NCBI GenBank assembly: GCA_029204225.1
Contig: CM055096.1
Location: 67,618,370-67,682,369, forward strand
DNA length: 64,000 bases
Source: Diphasiastrum complanatum
Lineage: Eukaryota > Streptophyta > Lycopodiopsida > Lycopodiales > Lycopodiaceae
Direction of reading: 5' to 3'
The stretch's first letter is position 1; every line of letters starts with the position of its first letter. Positions 1-10,250 of the stretch are shown one piece after another. The notes under the pieces were generated by a model that was given only the letters and a program-made list of their open reading frames with translations, did no database searches and was not told where the DNA came from. A program made the translations under genes and the position numbers.

Positions 1-1085
1 ACTCTCGTTTAATGCCTTCAAGCTCACAAAAATCTTGAAATTTATTGGAGATATATTCACCACCTCCATCACTTCTAAGAGATTTAATCTTGAATGAGAA
101 TTGCTTCTCTACATAGGCTTTGAAAGTAAGGAAATGATCAAACACCATAGATTTATAAGAAAGAAGATATATCCAAGTGAATCTTGTGAAATCATCAATG
201 AAATTAACAAAACAAGTGGCTCCTCCCTTGCTTGTAGTTGATGAGAAATGCACATCCGAGTGGATTAACTCCAAAGGATGCTTGCTTTTGATAGAAGATC
301 TTGTAAATGGCTTTTTGTGAGATTTAGCATTAGCACAAGCCTCACAAGGCTTGATATTCTTGGAGAATGACTTTGGAAAGCCAATAGCTTTGGCTTCTTT
401 AATCATAGAGATCATGGATTTGTAGTTGGGATGTCCCAACCTCCTATGCCATAATTCCTCCATAGAGAGCCTGTTCACAAGAGCAACATTACAATCATTC
501 ACATACTCATTTGGATCTAGTTTATAGATGCCACCAAATCTAGATCCTAATGCAAGTATCTCATCATTCTTCTTGATAGTGCAAGTATCAACATTGAATT
601 TTACATCAAGGCCATTATCAAGCAATTGGCCCACACTAATAAGATTCTTGGTAAGCTTAGGTACATAAAGAACTTTAGAGAGAGAAAGAACTTTAGAGGA
701 TGCAAGCTTCAAGGGAATGTTCCCTATGCCTTCAATAGGACATTTAAAATCATTTGCAGTGTATATTGATTTCTTGACTCCATCATAAAGTGCAATAGAA
801 GAGAAAGAGTCCTTGGAGCTACACATATGTGAAGAGGCTCCACTATGAATATACCATAGGCCGTCCTTCTTGAAAGGAGTAGATGAGAAACCAGAGACCA
901 TAAGAGATCCCTCTCCATCACTTGCAATAGTGTCTTCCTTCTCATTGGTTTTGTTGGCTTGCTTGAGTTGATTCTTCTTCTTGAAGCAATTGGTGGCATA
1001 ATGACCTTTCTTGCCACAATAAAAGCACTTGATCTTCTTCTTCTTGAGCTTGGATGATGAAGCATTAGAGGAATCATCTTCCTCC
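1..1085 (-). pseudogene. copia Gag C-terminus, protease and integrase N-part (element A)
   Basis: A frame open from about 1085 to the window edge encodes, in order, an acidic Ser-rich linker, a CCHC zinc knuckle (CFYCGKKGHYATNC, near 980-1025), the aspartic protease active-site region, the gag-pre-integrase HHCC zone (LWHRRLGHPNYKSM, then CEAC) and the integrase core with HSDVHFSS and LRSDGGGEY. It stops inside the integrase at ...FCELEGIKRE. The protease site reads HSGASSHM where the family has DSGA, so the catalytic Asp is His in this copy. I checked this frame for stops only from about 1085 down to 660 and saw none. Upstream it is out of frame with gag. Confidence 0.9.
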
Positions 1086-1664
1086 TCATCTTTGTCTTTG
1101 GATTTGAAGAGCCTCCAAACTTGGTGGCTCCTCCTTAATGGTGTAGGATTGGACAAGGTTATTAAATTCACTTCTCAAGCCATTGAGAATGACTTGAACT
1201 AGCTCATTTTGATTGATGGAATCACCAATACAAGCAAGTTCTCTATGAATATCTTTTACTCTCAAAACATAACTAGATGCACTCTCATCACTCTTTTGAC
1301 TACTTTGAAAGATTTGATTTCTAAGAGTGAGAAGCCTAGAGGTATTCTTAGCCTCATAGATAGTTTTGAGACAATCCCAAGCTTCTTTGACTGTTGTACA
1401 AGTACCTATCTCCCTCAATATCTCATTAGAGACATTCATCTTAATGTAGTGGAGAGCCATCCTAGCTCTCTTTTTGTATTTTTGAACCTCTTGAATAACT
1501 TGTGGTTCTTCTTCAAGGCCAAGAATTATGTCCATCATGTCTTGAAGGATCAAGATGGACTCTATCCTCATTTTCCAAATTTGAATAGTTTGAAGTGGAC
1601 AATCTTTCACTCGGTTCCAACAAGGATGAACCCATTGAAGACATTTAAAGTGAAGAAAACTCAA
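1086..1664 (-). pseudogene. copia Gag N-terminal part (UBN2 type), frameshifted
   Basis: The protein matches the copia Gag/UBN2 fold seen at 20111-20598 and 54842-55492: WKMRIESILILQDMMDIILG, then EILREIGTCTTVKEAWDCL, LRVKDIHRELACI and VQVILNGL. Two lesions are visible by comparison with the gag at 19665-20598. Near 1590 an extra base separates the natural start (ATG TCT TCA ATG GGT, about 1640) from the body, so the first 25 or so residues of the open frame are not the original N-terminus. Near 1100, about 35-40 codons between EALQ and the acidic linker are missing, and the frame runs into TGA. Confidence 0.9.
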
Positions 1665-2387
1665 ATGATGAACAATAAATGTTGCTACACACTCTCTGTA
1701 GGATCCAATAATAGAGTACTATCTCCTCCTATGAAAGATCTTGCAACTATTTGTGAATTGATTCTCACTAGCTACTCAAATCTCTCTAAAACAAGATCTA
1801 TTTCACATCAAATGATGGAGTATAGGCAAAGTTAGGATCAAACACTCTTAGCACATGTGAAGTACACTAAGAAACCAAATTTGACTCAAATACAATGATA
1901 TTGCATGAAATAAAATGGCTAAGATCTCAAAACAGTGCCTAGATCACAAATAGATGAGATTGGTAAGCATACAACTGTGATTTTGGATCAACCAAGCAAT
2001 CTCTTGACCAAACCAAATGTGTCCACCCAGGTCTAGGTGCCCTAACTAACCCTCTTCAAAAGCTTATAACTTCTGATTGGCTCAACCAAATGGAATGAAA
2101 CTAATTGCATCAGAAACTAGACAAAAATAGCTTCAAAACAAGCTATCAAGCAAGATAAATGGATCAAGCATGAGAGAGAACTTCCAAACTGAAATTGGAT
2201 GTTCCTCACACGTGTCTGAGCACATGATTCCATACAGTACCAGGTCAGACCCAATCAATGTCCTTTTGATCTCTTTTGATCCAAGATTAAACAAGATAGC
2301 TAGGAAAATGGGCCTTGACAATTTCTAGCTCAAGATTGATGAAAAGTTTTCACTTAGATGGATCAAAATGCATGGTAACCTTAGGTA

Positions 2388-2400
2388 GGCTCTAATACCA
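2388..2400 (-). other. tRNA-iMet type primer-binding site of element A
   Basis: Directly next to the inner LTR end the minus strand reads TGGTATTAGAGCC, one change from the usual plant copia PBS TGGTATCAGAGCC. The leader from here to gag (about 1665-2387) has no ORF. Confidence 0.85.
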
Positions 2401-3129
2401 TGTTGAATTTCACATGTGTGGATTGTCCACAACATGTACTTGTGATCTCCTAAGGTGTGTAGATGCACCAAGATCAAGACTAGATTGAGATTCAAGATCA
2501 ATCTTGGATTCTATGGCAAAAACACACTACTACATGCATTCAATCACTTCCAACTCTCACTCACATGTGTGGGAAGTATTCAAAAAATAATCTAAGTAAA
2601 AACAAGCTGCTCTCCTCGGATAGAGAGAGAAAAAACATCATGAGCTCTCGGGTAAAGAGAGAAAGATAAAAATCCAATAGCACTCATATAATCACCAAAT
2701 CAATTAGCTTCAAAATGAGGAGTACAATGATACTAGTAGATCCACGAGCTACCACTATGCTTAACTATGATTGGACCATACTTTGTCACCTCTTGATCCT
2801 ATTGGACCATTGATCCATGCACCTCTTAATTCTATTGGACTATATTCAAGCACACCTCAATTTCCTATTGGACCTCACAAGGTTCCACCTCTAAATTCTA
2901 TTGGACCTCTTGAATTCATCAAATAAAAGCATTACACTTGTCTACACTCTAATTGGCACAAGTTTATCCTCTTACTCTATTTTGGCTCAATAGTGATATT
3001 ACAAGTGGAAATGCATAATTTGCCATCTATGCCAAATTTGTTCCTATCAACATCCTACACCTAGATGCTTGATGTAAAAAACAAAAGACCCCTATATCTA
3101 ACATAGATAATCTTTTTCAATTCTTCACA
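2401..3129 (-). repeat. 5' LTR of element A (729 bp)
   Basis: On the minus strand it begins TGTGAAGAATTG and ends AAATTCAACA, and aligns along its whole length with the plus-strand LTR at 13579-14315. It contains several copies of a GGTCCAATAG-like phrase, the paired TCTCTCTCTAC motif, and a CACATGTG palindrome near the inner end. The A and B LTRs are clearly diverged, so the insertions are not recent. Confidence 0.92.
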
Positions 3130-3961
3130 TACCATAGAGTTCAAATTCAACAGATCACCAAATCTTCAAATTACGACAAATTTAGAAGCTTGCAAATTTA
3201 TTGAACAACAAAGAAGCTAGAAATTTAGAGCTACAAAGATGCTACAAATGTAAATTGTATTCATAATATTCAATATATACAAAGTTTCATTCAGTGGGAT
3301 CTGATATTTCATCTTGTCCAATTTTTGTGCTATCATGCACTAACTCTCTACTTGCATAAGCATCCAGAAGATGCGCATTGTCCTTGTTACCACTCAATTC
3401 AATATACATTGCATACAATGAATAATAGGAACTCCTTAATGGTACATTCCCATCTCCAAATCCTAATATGTTCAAAACATATGATCACTTCACAAAAATT
3501 ATTTTATTTGCTTTAGCAAATTTATGTCCACCTAGATAATAAGATAAGGCTTTCACAACCATTATCAGAGTTTCTCCAACTGGACTGAGTTTGGAATGAG
3601 CAACACAAATCTCATTTTTCTAAAAGTGCCTCAAGTACTGGCCAAGACCACTATCCATGTGAAAAGATGATGAATGTTGTCTGAAGCCCCCTCGACGAGT
3701 AGCAAAGTCATCGATCACAAGTGTAGTCTGCATAACAAAATTGGAGTTCTTATAAAATCTAATAGAACACATACATCTGATAAACTTATAGCACAACTGC
3801 TAAACCTACGCATTCTTCATCATCTGCTGCAACTAGATTGAGATGATCTATATTGTGAACCCCTATTGAAGAAGAGTGATCTACAAATTTCATTACCGAT
3901 GGATGAGGGAATCCCAGCTGGGCCTAGAAGGAAATAAATTTCTCTTTAGATGGCAAACTTC
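3130..3961. other. no gene recognised
   Basis: AT-rich sequence between the LTR of element A and the next exon. Short open frames near 3287-3516 overlap on both strands and show no known motif or codon bias. I see nothing here that I can support as functional. Confidence 0.5.
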
Positions 3962-4893
3962 ATCCATGATCATGAACATTTGCCAAAGCCAAGGACAAAC
4001 ATCCCTCACCAGTCAGAATACCTTCTTCTTCATCATAGTCAATGCCCGGCACCAAGTCTTCGGTTTCAAAATCAACAATGTTAGAGAACTCAAAAATGGT
4101 GTTTGACAATAGACAAAGAACCTCATCCTCTCGATAATCTAAAAACACACATAGATCTACAGTTGTAATATTTAGATCTTTTTTAATATAATATTTCGAC
4201 AAATCAAAAAAGCATTTGGAATGTACATCAGCAATTGTTTCCTCAATATTGGCATTGGAGCCAATGAAGACATCTCTCAGCTTATTAGTATCTACACTCA
4301 TATAGTCAGTGTCTTTATTGGGAGTATCCACCAAGAAATTACTGATATCCTTTATGGGATGTTCAATAGTGGAGGATGAAGGGATCTTAGTTTCAGGAAT
4401 CGATGCATCTGGCTCTTTTGGGATCTGTACTAACAGGAAAAACACAAATCTGGTTTGATACTCGAGATAACGACATTTTTGTGTACATATATTACATTCA
4501 GTGGAATCCTTAAATTGGTCAAAAAGTTTAGTCTACATCCTATCTAGCCACTACTTATAATGTGAAAAACTATGTACAAGGTCAGTGAAATGCAGAAACG
4601 ACAAATTACCGGATTAGAGGGATATTGAACAAATTTCTAAATCTGACATATTGGTCATAAAAAACATCTAGACTTTGTTGTGTTGTATTGAACACATGTA
4701 AGAAAGGACTAAAGAGAGACTTGAAGTACTTTATGCACTCAATTATACCAAACTCAGTGAGAAATCTGGACAGCAAGGACTCCCGATGAGGAATCCATTG
4801 CCTAGTATCGGATCTGTGTGAGGGAGCTATCCGTGAAAAAAGGAGTACACTATGCGTGCGCAGTACCGAAATGAATATGCAAATGCTCAACAT
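3962..4893 (-). CDS. hypothetical two-exon gene fragment
   Basis: I do not recognise the protein. A minus-strand exon from about 4893 to 4612 ends ...RFRNLFNIPLIR at a GTAATT donor. A second exon from about 4432 to 3962 follows a TAGTACAG acceptor, reads IPKEPDASIPETKIPSSS..., and ends in VHDHG and a stop at 3960. The second exon is acidic and Asp/Glu-rich near its end (YDEEEGILTGEG). No transmembrane segment or catalytic motif is visible. It is on the opposite strand to the histone/protease composite downstream and could belong to the same old locus or an unrecognised DNA transposon. Splice sites are by eye; the 5' end is uncertain. Confidence 0.35.
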
Positions 4894-5400
4894 GATCTTG
4901 CATCCGAAGCTCTAAATTTGAAACTTTTACATTCCAAACTTCCATGTCTCGTGAAAAAGTGGATCTTGAATGGATCCAAACTCCCAAACTACTTGGCTAA
5001 GATCTTTGCACAACAAGCTACAAAAGCTAGAAATGGCAAAGCATCCTAATGCTACCTTTGATACACATGAACTTGACAAAGCACTCAAGAGACAAAAGAA
5101 ACTAATAAAAGGTACTGATGACAGCCAAAAATAGCCTGGTCAGAGGTAAAAAGGGAGAATGTAGCGGGTCGAGTGATAGGGATAGGGGGGGCATCTGTAG
5201 TGTATAAGCGAGTAGCATATTCCACTCAAGAGTCAATATTAATGGATGAAAGTAAGGAAGACTTCTTAGAAAAGAGCTTCCAGAAAAGAGAGGAGGAGGA
5301 AGAGAAAAGAGAGTCTATAAGCCATGTGTCACCCAAAATTGACATTTTTCTGGGTTCAAGGAGATCTGGAAGTTATGGCATTTTTGTAACACCTTCTCCA
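4894..5400. other. no gene recognised; possible 3' end of a decayed LTR element
   Basis: A purine run AAAAAGGGAGAA sits directly before TGTAGCGGG at about 5160, like a polypurine tract followed by an LTR start, but no second LTR copy is in the window. Open frames at 4852-5049 and 5173-5403 have no recognisable domain. Confidence 0.25.
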
Positions 5401-5472
5401 TAAAGAGACAGTTTACTGCTCCACATACACCGCAGCAGAACGGCGTGGCTGAGCGGAAAAACAGGTCTATAG
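5401..5472 (+). repeat. 72-bp fragment of a copia integrase (from a G-type element)
   Basis: These 72 bases equal 59061-59132 of copia element G except for one base (position 5438, G instead of A). They encode the end of the integrase core (TAPHTPQQNGVAERKN). Sequence on both sides is unrelated to the element, and no LTR or target duplication surrounds it. Confidence 0.92.
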
Positions 5473-5951
5473 GATCTACAAAAGATCTAGCTCACAAACC
5501 TAAGAATCAATCTTCACAGTAATGACTAGTCACTTGGAAACTTTGCTCTGATCACTAAGACAAAAGCACACAATCTTTGAATCAAATCACTAAAGAAATC
5601 AGATCCAATCTCCTATTGTACTCATCAAATACCAATGACTCTTTCTTTTGAAAGTTGAAATGGATATGAAAAAGATTTGACACCTAGATTTTCCTTTTCA
5701 CTTGACTAGTTCTCTCAACACTTGAGATTCTTGAACAAAAGATGGGTTTGTTTCAAATACATGAAAATCAAACTTAATCACTTCTTTTGGACTCACTCTT
5801 GACCCAAATAATCTCACACTTGAGATTTAGAATGAATTTGATTTGATTTGACAACAAACTATACCCCCAATTTTTCACAAAGCTTATAAATTAGACAACT
5901 AGAGATTCACTCATCCTAACCGTCATGCACAAGTCCGCTATCACGTAGTAC
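5473..5951. promoter_or_regulatory. region upstream of the histone-like ORF
   Basis: No coding sequence recognised. A TATA-like TTATAAATT lies about 60 bp upstream of the ATG at 5952. This spacing fits a core promoter, but AT-rich DNA produces such matches often. Confidence 0.2.
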
Positions 5952-6422
5952 ATGTCCATGGATAGGAGAAAACAGACAAGGAGGGACTTCTTCTCTCCTG
6001 GCTCATCCTCATCCCCTGCGATTGCCATCACACCACCCGCTAGACCTAGAACGTGCAACCGTAGCAGGTGGCTCTATGAGATACGCAAGTATCAGAGATC
6101 AATAGCTCTGTTAATCCCAAGAGCTCCAATCTACCGTGTTGTCCAGATCATAACAAGAAATGATCTCGGACAGCTGGTTAGATTCACACCCAGTGCTCTT
6201 CAGTGCCTTCAGGAGGCTGCTGAAGATTACATTAGCCTTTTTTTTGAGGATTCTTTTTTGCTTGCCATCCATTCCAAGAGGGTTACCTAAATGCCCAAGA
6301 ATTTTCAGCTCCTGAAGAGGATGAGGGATAGGTACTGTAAGTTACATATATCTCAGCCTGCTGCTCCTAAACCATCTCCTGTAGATAGGACTGATCTTCC
6401 TACGAAGCGTCCTAGGAAGTAG
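5952..6422 (+). pseudogene. CENH3-like histone H3 pseudogene
   Basis: From the ATG, a short basic tail of about 36 residues (with RRKQTRR, recalling the H3 N-terminus) leads into an H3 fold: EIRKYQRSIALLI (residues 43-55), the alpha-1 segment PRAPIYRVVQIIT (56-68), a loop 1 one residue longer than canonical H3, alpha 2 with SALQCLQEAAEDY and FFEDSFLLAIHSKRVT (to 112). A TAA at 6288-6290 interrupts, then MPKNFQLLKRMRDR continues the H3 C-terminus in the same frame. The LLIP.AP start of alpha 1, the lengthened loop 1 and EAAEDY are more CENH3-like than H3.1/H3.3-like. The frame continues through a basic Pro/Lys linker to a TAG at 6420-6422. It is intronless, unlike most plant CENH3 genes. TTA to TAA would explain the first stop, since CENH3s commonly have Leu there. 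Confidence 0.8.
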
Positions 6423-7686
6423 ACAACCCCCAAGCGTACTCCTAAGAAAGTGAAGCCTAACCCTTCAGATTCTATGAAGCCTAACCCGGAATCCATTGTA
6501 GATAATGCTGTAAATGTAGCTACCTCTGTTTTGGATACCCCTTCAATTGCTGTAGATACTACACATCCACCTCCTCCTCCTCCAAATTTTTATACATATA
6601 TAAATTCAGATGATTATCTTAAATTTGAGAAAGACATATCTGATGCTATAGATACTATTGGTATTCCTTTTTGCTTTAGACTAGATGAAGTTGATTTTAG
6701 TATTAATTTTAGAGTTATAGATTGCTTGGATCTCAAAGTCAGACAAGCTCCTATCAGTGATCATGTGATAGAGTCCGGGCTCACACTCTTGCAATATGAC
6801 ATTGCAAGAGATTCATCAAATGAGTTGTTGGTGCTGAGTAACTTTCTGCTTCAGCCCTTCAAGGAGAACAATGACACATTGTCACAGTGTCTGACAAGTG
6901 GATTCACACCAGCAACAAAGTATCTGCTCATACCTTATCATACGAAGTAAGATATATTAAATGCTTTTTGCTGTTTCATGCATTAACATTGGCATTGTCA
7001 ATGGAAATAGTTCTCAGAATTGCAGCTAAAGAAATTTCAATCTTATTTTGTAGTGACCATTGGAGTTTAAACCTGATCTCTATTAAGAGATCTATAAATC
7101 ATATTATTAAAGGTTTTTGTGTCAAGATGAATTCGATGAAAAATACGCATAAGGATGTAGATATGTACCTTATATATCTAAGTAAATATATTCCTACAGA
7201 CGTTCCCCATTCCGTGGATTGGCAGATCGTCACTTTGGAGGTAAACACTGTCTTTCTTAATAGCATCAGTATTCTAATAAAATATTTTCAATCTAATTCA
7301 TTCTGTTTCATAATTGATTTCTTGTGTGCTGAATTATTTTGCAGTCACCCCAGCAAAATGATTCATTCAGCTGTGGATGGTACACATTATACAATGCCAA
7401 GTTATTTTTAGAGTGGTTCGTCCTTCAACTAGATGTTGATATTTCTAAGGTAATAAATTTTGTTTATTCTTATTTTGAAATCATGATTAGTTTTCTATTA
7501 TGGTGATGTTTTTGGCCATTACTAGTACATGAATGTTCTATTTTGCAGTTTACACTTCCTGAGTACACATCAAGCCAGGTGTACAAATTTAGACAAGAAA
7601 TTATCCTGAGTATACTGGCTAGGGCAAGGCTTCAGCCTCCCATTATTGATAATGGTGCAAAGGATGGTGTAGTTATACTAAATTAA
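6423..7686 (+). pseudogene. Ulp1/C48-type cysteine protease gene, four exons
   Basis: The frame of the histone-like ORF resumes after TAG with a Pro/Lys-rich linker (TPKRTPKKVKPNP, PPPPPP) and then a Ulp1-like protease. My model is exons to 6946, 7054-7240, 7345-7449 and 7549-7686, each intron with a GTAA donor and a TTTTGTAG or TTTTGCAG acceptor, phases consistent. Joining exon 1 to 2 creates the His-Trp motif (NDHWSL, His codon 7058). Exon 3 encodes QQNDSFSCGWYTLYNAK with the nucleophile Cys at 7372-7374 and the oxyanion Gln six residues before. Exon 4 carries the C-terminal LPEYTSSQVYKFRQEI helix typical of the fold. No Asp stands about 17 residues after His, so the triad looks incomplete. 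Family role: SUMO/ubiquitin-like deconjugation; plant copies are often carried by DNA transposons. Whether it was ever translated with the histone part is inference. Confidence 0.72.
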
Positions 7687-8050
7687 GATCAGAAAAAATA
7701 TAGATAGCATAGAACAAAAATACATGTAGAGACTTCATAGAAAAATATACATTGATATATCAAATGCTGCTCCAGTTTATGAATTTGGGAGCACAAAATA
7801 AATGTACAGATGCCCAACTTGGGCTTTCATTTATTGAATGAAAGAGTGTATACACAGATTTTTACTAAAGTTTATTTGAAACTATTGTCTAGCCACAATG
7901 GTGATTGTTGTAGGTAGATCTTTTCAGCACGTTATCAGCTCCTGTCTTTTTCGCATTTGTGACATGGCAAATATTAGTGAATGTGCAATTGTAAATGATG
8001 ACATTTCTATTATTTTGTTCTATTTTGAAATGGCAATAAACATAAAGTAC
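7687..8050. other. intergenic, 3' flank of the protease gene
   Basis: No coding sequence recognised. AATAAATG near 7796 could serve as a polyadenylation signal for the upstream gene. Convergent with the minus-strand gene that ends at 8051. Confidence 0.3.
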
Positions 8051-9047
8051 TTACGAGTCTTCCGTTGATGATAAATTTGAAATATGTTGGTATATTGGTT
8101 TGTAATAGCATGAGCTCTGTTTTGATAAAATTAGTTCAAAGTCTTGATCCAGTGGTAGCCATGTACCTTCAATTTTCTTGTATCTCTGGTAGCTAAATGT
8201 GAGACTGAGCATTTGCTTTTCGATATGATAACGAAAGATCATTAAGGACTTTTTAATCCTGCATTCTATGTCATTATTTGTTTTACTATCCCAGCCTTGA
8301 TCCATGAGATCTGACAAAGTCTCATCTGATAAATCCTTGCAAACAAATAAAGTTGGTGTCCTACGAACACTAACACTCGAGAAAAAATCAACAAATATAT
8401 ACAATGACATAAAGCAACTTAGGTGAACAATTTTTGAGCCTGTGCTTATCTTCATAGCATTTCTAATATCAATGAGTAGCCTGCATCTCAAGGATTCAGA
8501 AACTATCCTGTCAGGAGTAGGCCACTCATCACTTTGAAAACTAGGCAATGGAATTGCTTCGAGCTTGCCAAAACCTCCATCTGTTTGTGGCGTATATAAA
8601 GATACCATCATCTGCAAGTTCCTTTGGACTTCTTCCTCTGTATTGCAGCTTTCCAACATCAGAGTGAATCACGTCTAATATTCCTACAAGTGATTGTGCG
8701 GGCTCCCATTCACTTATGCATGATGGATATAAATCTGAAAGAAAAAAACAATGTTGAAGCATGATAACACTTAAAAAGCTGTTTGATTGATATAGTCCTG
8801 ACTTATTAAAAATGAAATGGAATCGAGTGTTAATCTGGTTGTCAATAGACATTTTATAAGCAACCAGTATTACTTTTGTTGTGGGTGTGTGTTGAAAATG
8901 AATTGCAAACAACAATCTTTCTCTATCAAACCGAATGAAAAAGTGGTCTATTAGTGAAATGTTATCAGAGTAGTTCAAATGAATTACACTCTGGCTGATT
9001 AAGTTGTCAGCAAAGACTTGTGTTACATTCGATGCAGACGTGTACAA
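8051..9047 (-). CDS. hypothetical gene, two overlapping frames, probably intron-containing or frameshifted
   Basis: Not recognised. The minus strand has a 168-residue frame (9047-8541: DRERLLFAIHFQHTP, FHFIFNKSGLYQSN) overlapping a 202-residue frame (8659-8051: EEEVQRNLQMMVSLYTPQTDGG, CRLLIDIRNAMKISTG, then FRYHIEKQMLSLTFSYQRYKKIEGTW). A strong acceptor (a T-run then TTTCAG) near 8738 suggests an intron inside the first frame ahead of DLYPSCISEWEPAQSL. The two frames join around 8660 by a shift of one base or a missed intron. No transposon motif is visible. It converges on the Ulp1-like gene and may belong to the same locus. Confidence 0.4.
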
Positions 9048-9403
9048 ACAAACAAAAAGTTAATCTTATTCTTGAACTAATGTGTTCTAGACAGAAGTCC
9101 TCAACAACTAAAGTCTAGTCATGGTCAAAGAACTCAAATAGTTCACGAATATGTTAGAAACAATTATTTTCGTTACCAACATGAACACAGATCAATAACT
9201 CAATTCCTCAAGCAAGGACTGTTGGATTATTCTCCTTCTTACTAATCGACTAATCGGTTTTAATCCTCATCCATTGTTTATCCAGTTCTGCGGATATTCC
9301 TGTGTTTTTATACAATATGCAGAATTACAAGTGTTTTTACACAATCTGCAGAAATATACGAACTTGACAACAATGTCACATTTTTTGCTTGTCAAGAATC
9401 TTG
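9048..9403. other. no gene recognised
   Basis: AT-rich. TGTTGGATTATTC at 9220 resembles an LTR 5' terminus, but I find no partner end or second copy. Confidence 0.3.
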
Positions 9404-10250
9404 TGGAAAAATGCAGTGTCGCCTTTTTCGCATTTTTCGCCTGTCAGAATTTGCAAGTAAAAATGCAGAGTTACATTTTTCGCTTTTTCCAAAGAGTCTC
9501 AAATGCTAAGGTTATGAATTTGGCAAAGTGTGGGGCAACTCTAAATCAGATTTAAGGACACTATCGGGTTTTTCGCAAAATGCCAACACTGTCATCTTTT
9601 TGCGACACCTTCACCTGTGGCAGTTTTAGTTCATTTTTGTAGAGTGACAGTTTTGGTTCATTTATGCAGACAAACTGTTATCGCCAATTTCCACTACTTA
9701 TCAACAATCACTGAGAAGGAACTGGATGAATGCCAGTGGACACCAGCCAACTGGCAATCGTATCTGACGATCTAATTGCTTAATATATATAGCTGTTCAT
9801 ATTCATACATGATACATGTTAATAGTTAGCTCTCTCTCTCTCAAGTTTGCGAGCTTGAACACTCCTGAGCATTCTAGCTCAAATCTTTGAGTTGTTTTGA
9901 AGATTGCTATTGTGCTACTGCTTATCAACATTGTGTTTAATTTTGACTTTCGTTTTAGCCGCTCAGAGATAGCATAGAGTACGCGGCTTCGATCCGCAGC
10001 TTATTATTGGATTTATCTTCTCTACTCTCCTAAATCCTATTTTAATCTACCTCCGTTCATGCTGCATTTTTACTCATGTTGTCGCAAAGTCTGAGTACTT
10101 ACATGTAAAATAAGACAGGCGAAAAACACGACTGTTTGCATAAATACAAGTAAATTTCCACAGACAAAAAAGACGAAAAATGCAACACTGTATTTTTACA
10201 TGTGATTTGTGACAGGCAAAAAAGACGACACTGCCTTAAAAAATGTCGAA
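9404..10250. repeat. foldback region with imperfect inverted arms
   Basis: About 9404-9490 and about 10165-10245 are imperfect inverted copies: blocks such as GCGAAAAATG, CTGACAGGCGAAAAA and GCGACACTGC reappear on the other strand in the same order. The roughly 0.7-kb spacer contains short repeats of CAGTTTTGGTTCATTTATGCAG type and a CT tract near 9830. Convincing coding sequence is absent. This could be a foldback transposon or a satellite-derived inverted duplication. Confidence 0.55.

Larger units (their letters stand above)
1..3129 (-). mobile_element. Ty1/copia element A, 5' half, cut by window start
   Basis: Reading leftwards on the minus strand: 5' LTR (2401-3129), primer-binding site, about 730-bp leader, gag, zinc knuckle, protease, gag-pre-integrase, then integrase running off the window at base 1. 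RT and RNase H would lie outside. The leader shares long blocks with that of mosaic X (18947-19664), for example a GCTCAGACACGTGTGA block, so the two belong to one family. Element B at 11487-14315 carries the same LTR in the opposite orientation. The gag is frameshifted and internally deleted, so this copy cannot make a normal Gag-Pol. Confidence 0.93.

Noticed and set aside
1209-1835. 208-residue plus-strand ORF
   Set aside because: It lies antisense to copia gag and leader of element A; the minus-strand product is clearly recognisable and this one is not.
5952-6290. Canonical replication-dependent histone H3 gene
   Set aside because: The sequence is too divergent (short atypical tail, lengthened loop 1, LLIP.AP) and stops before the C-terminal helix; CENH3-like pseudogene fits better.
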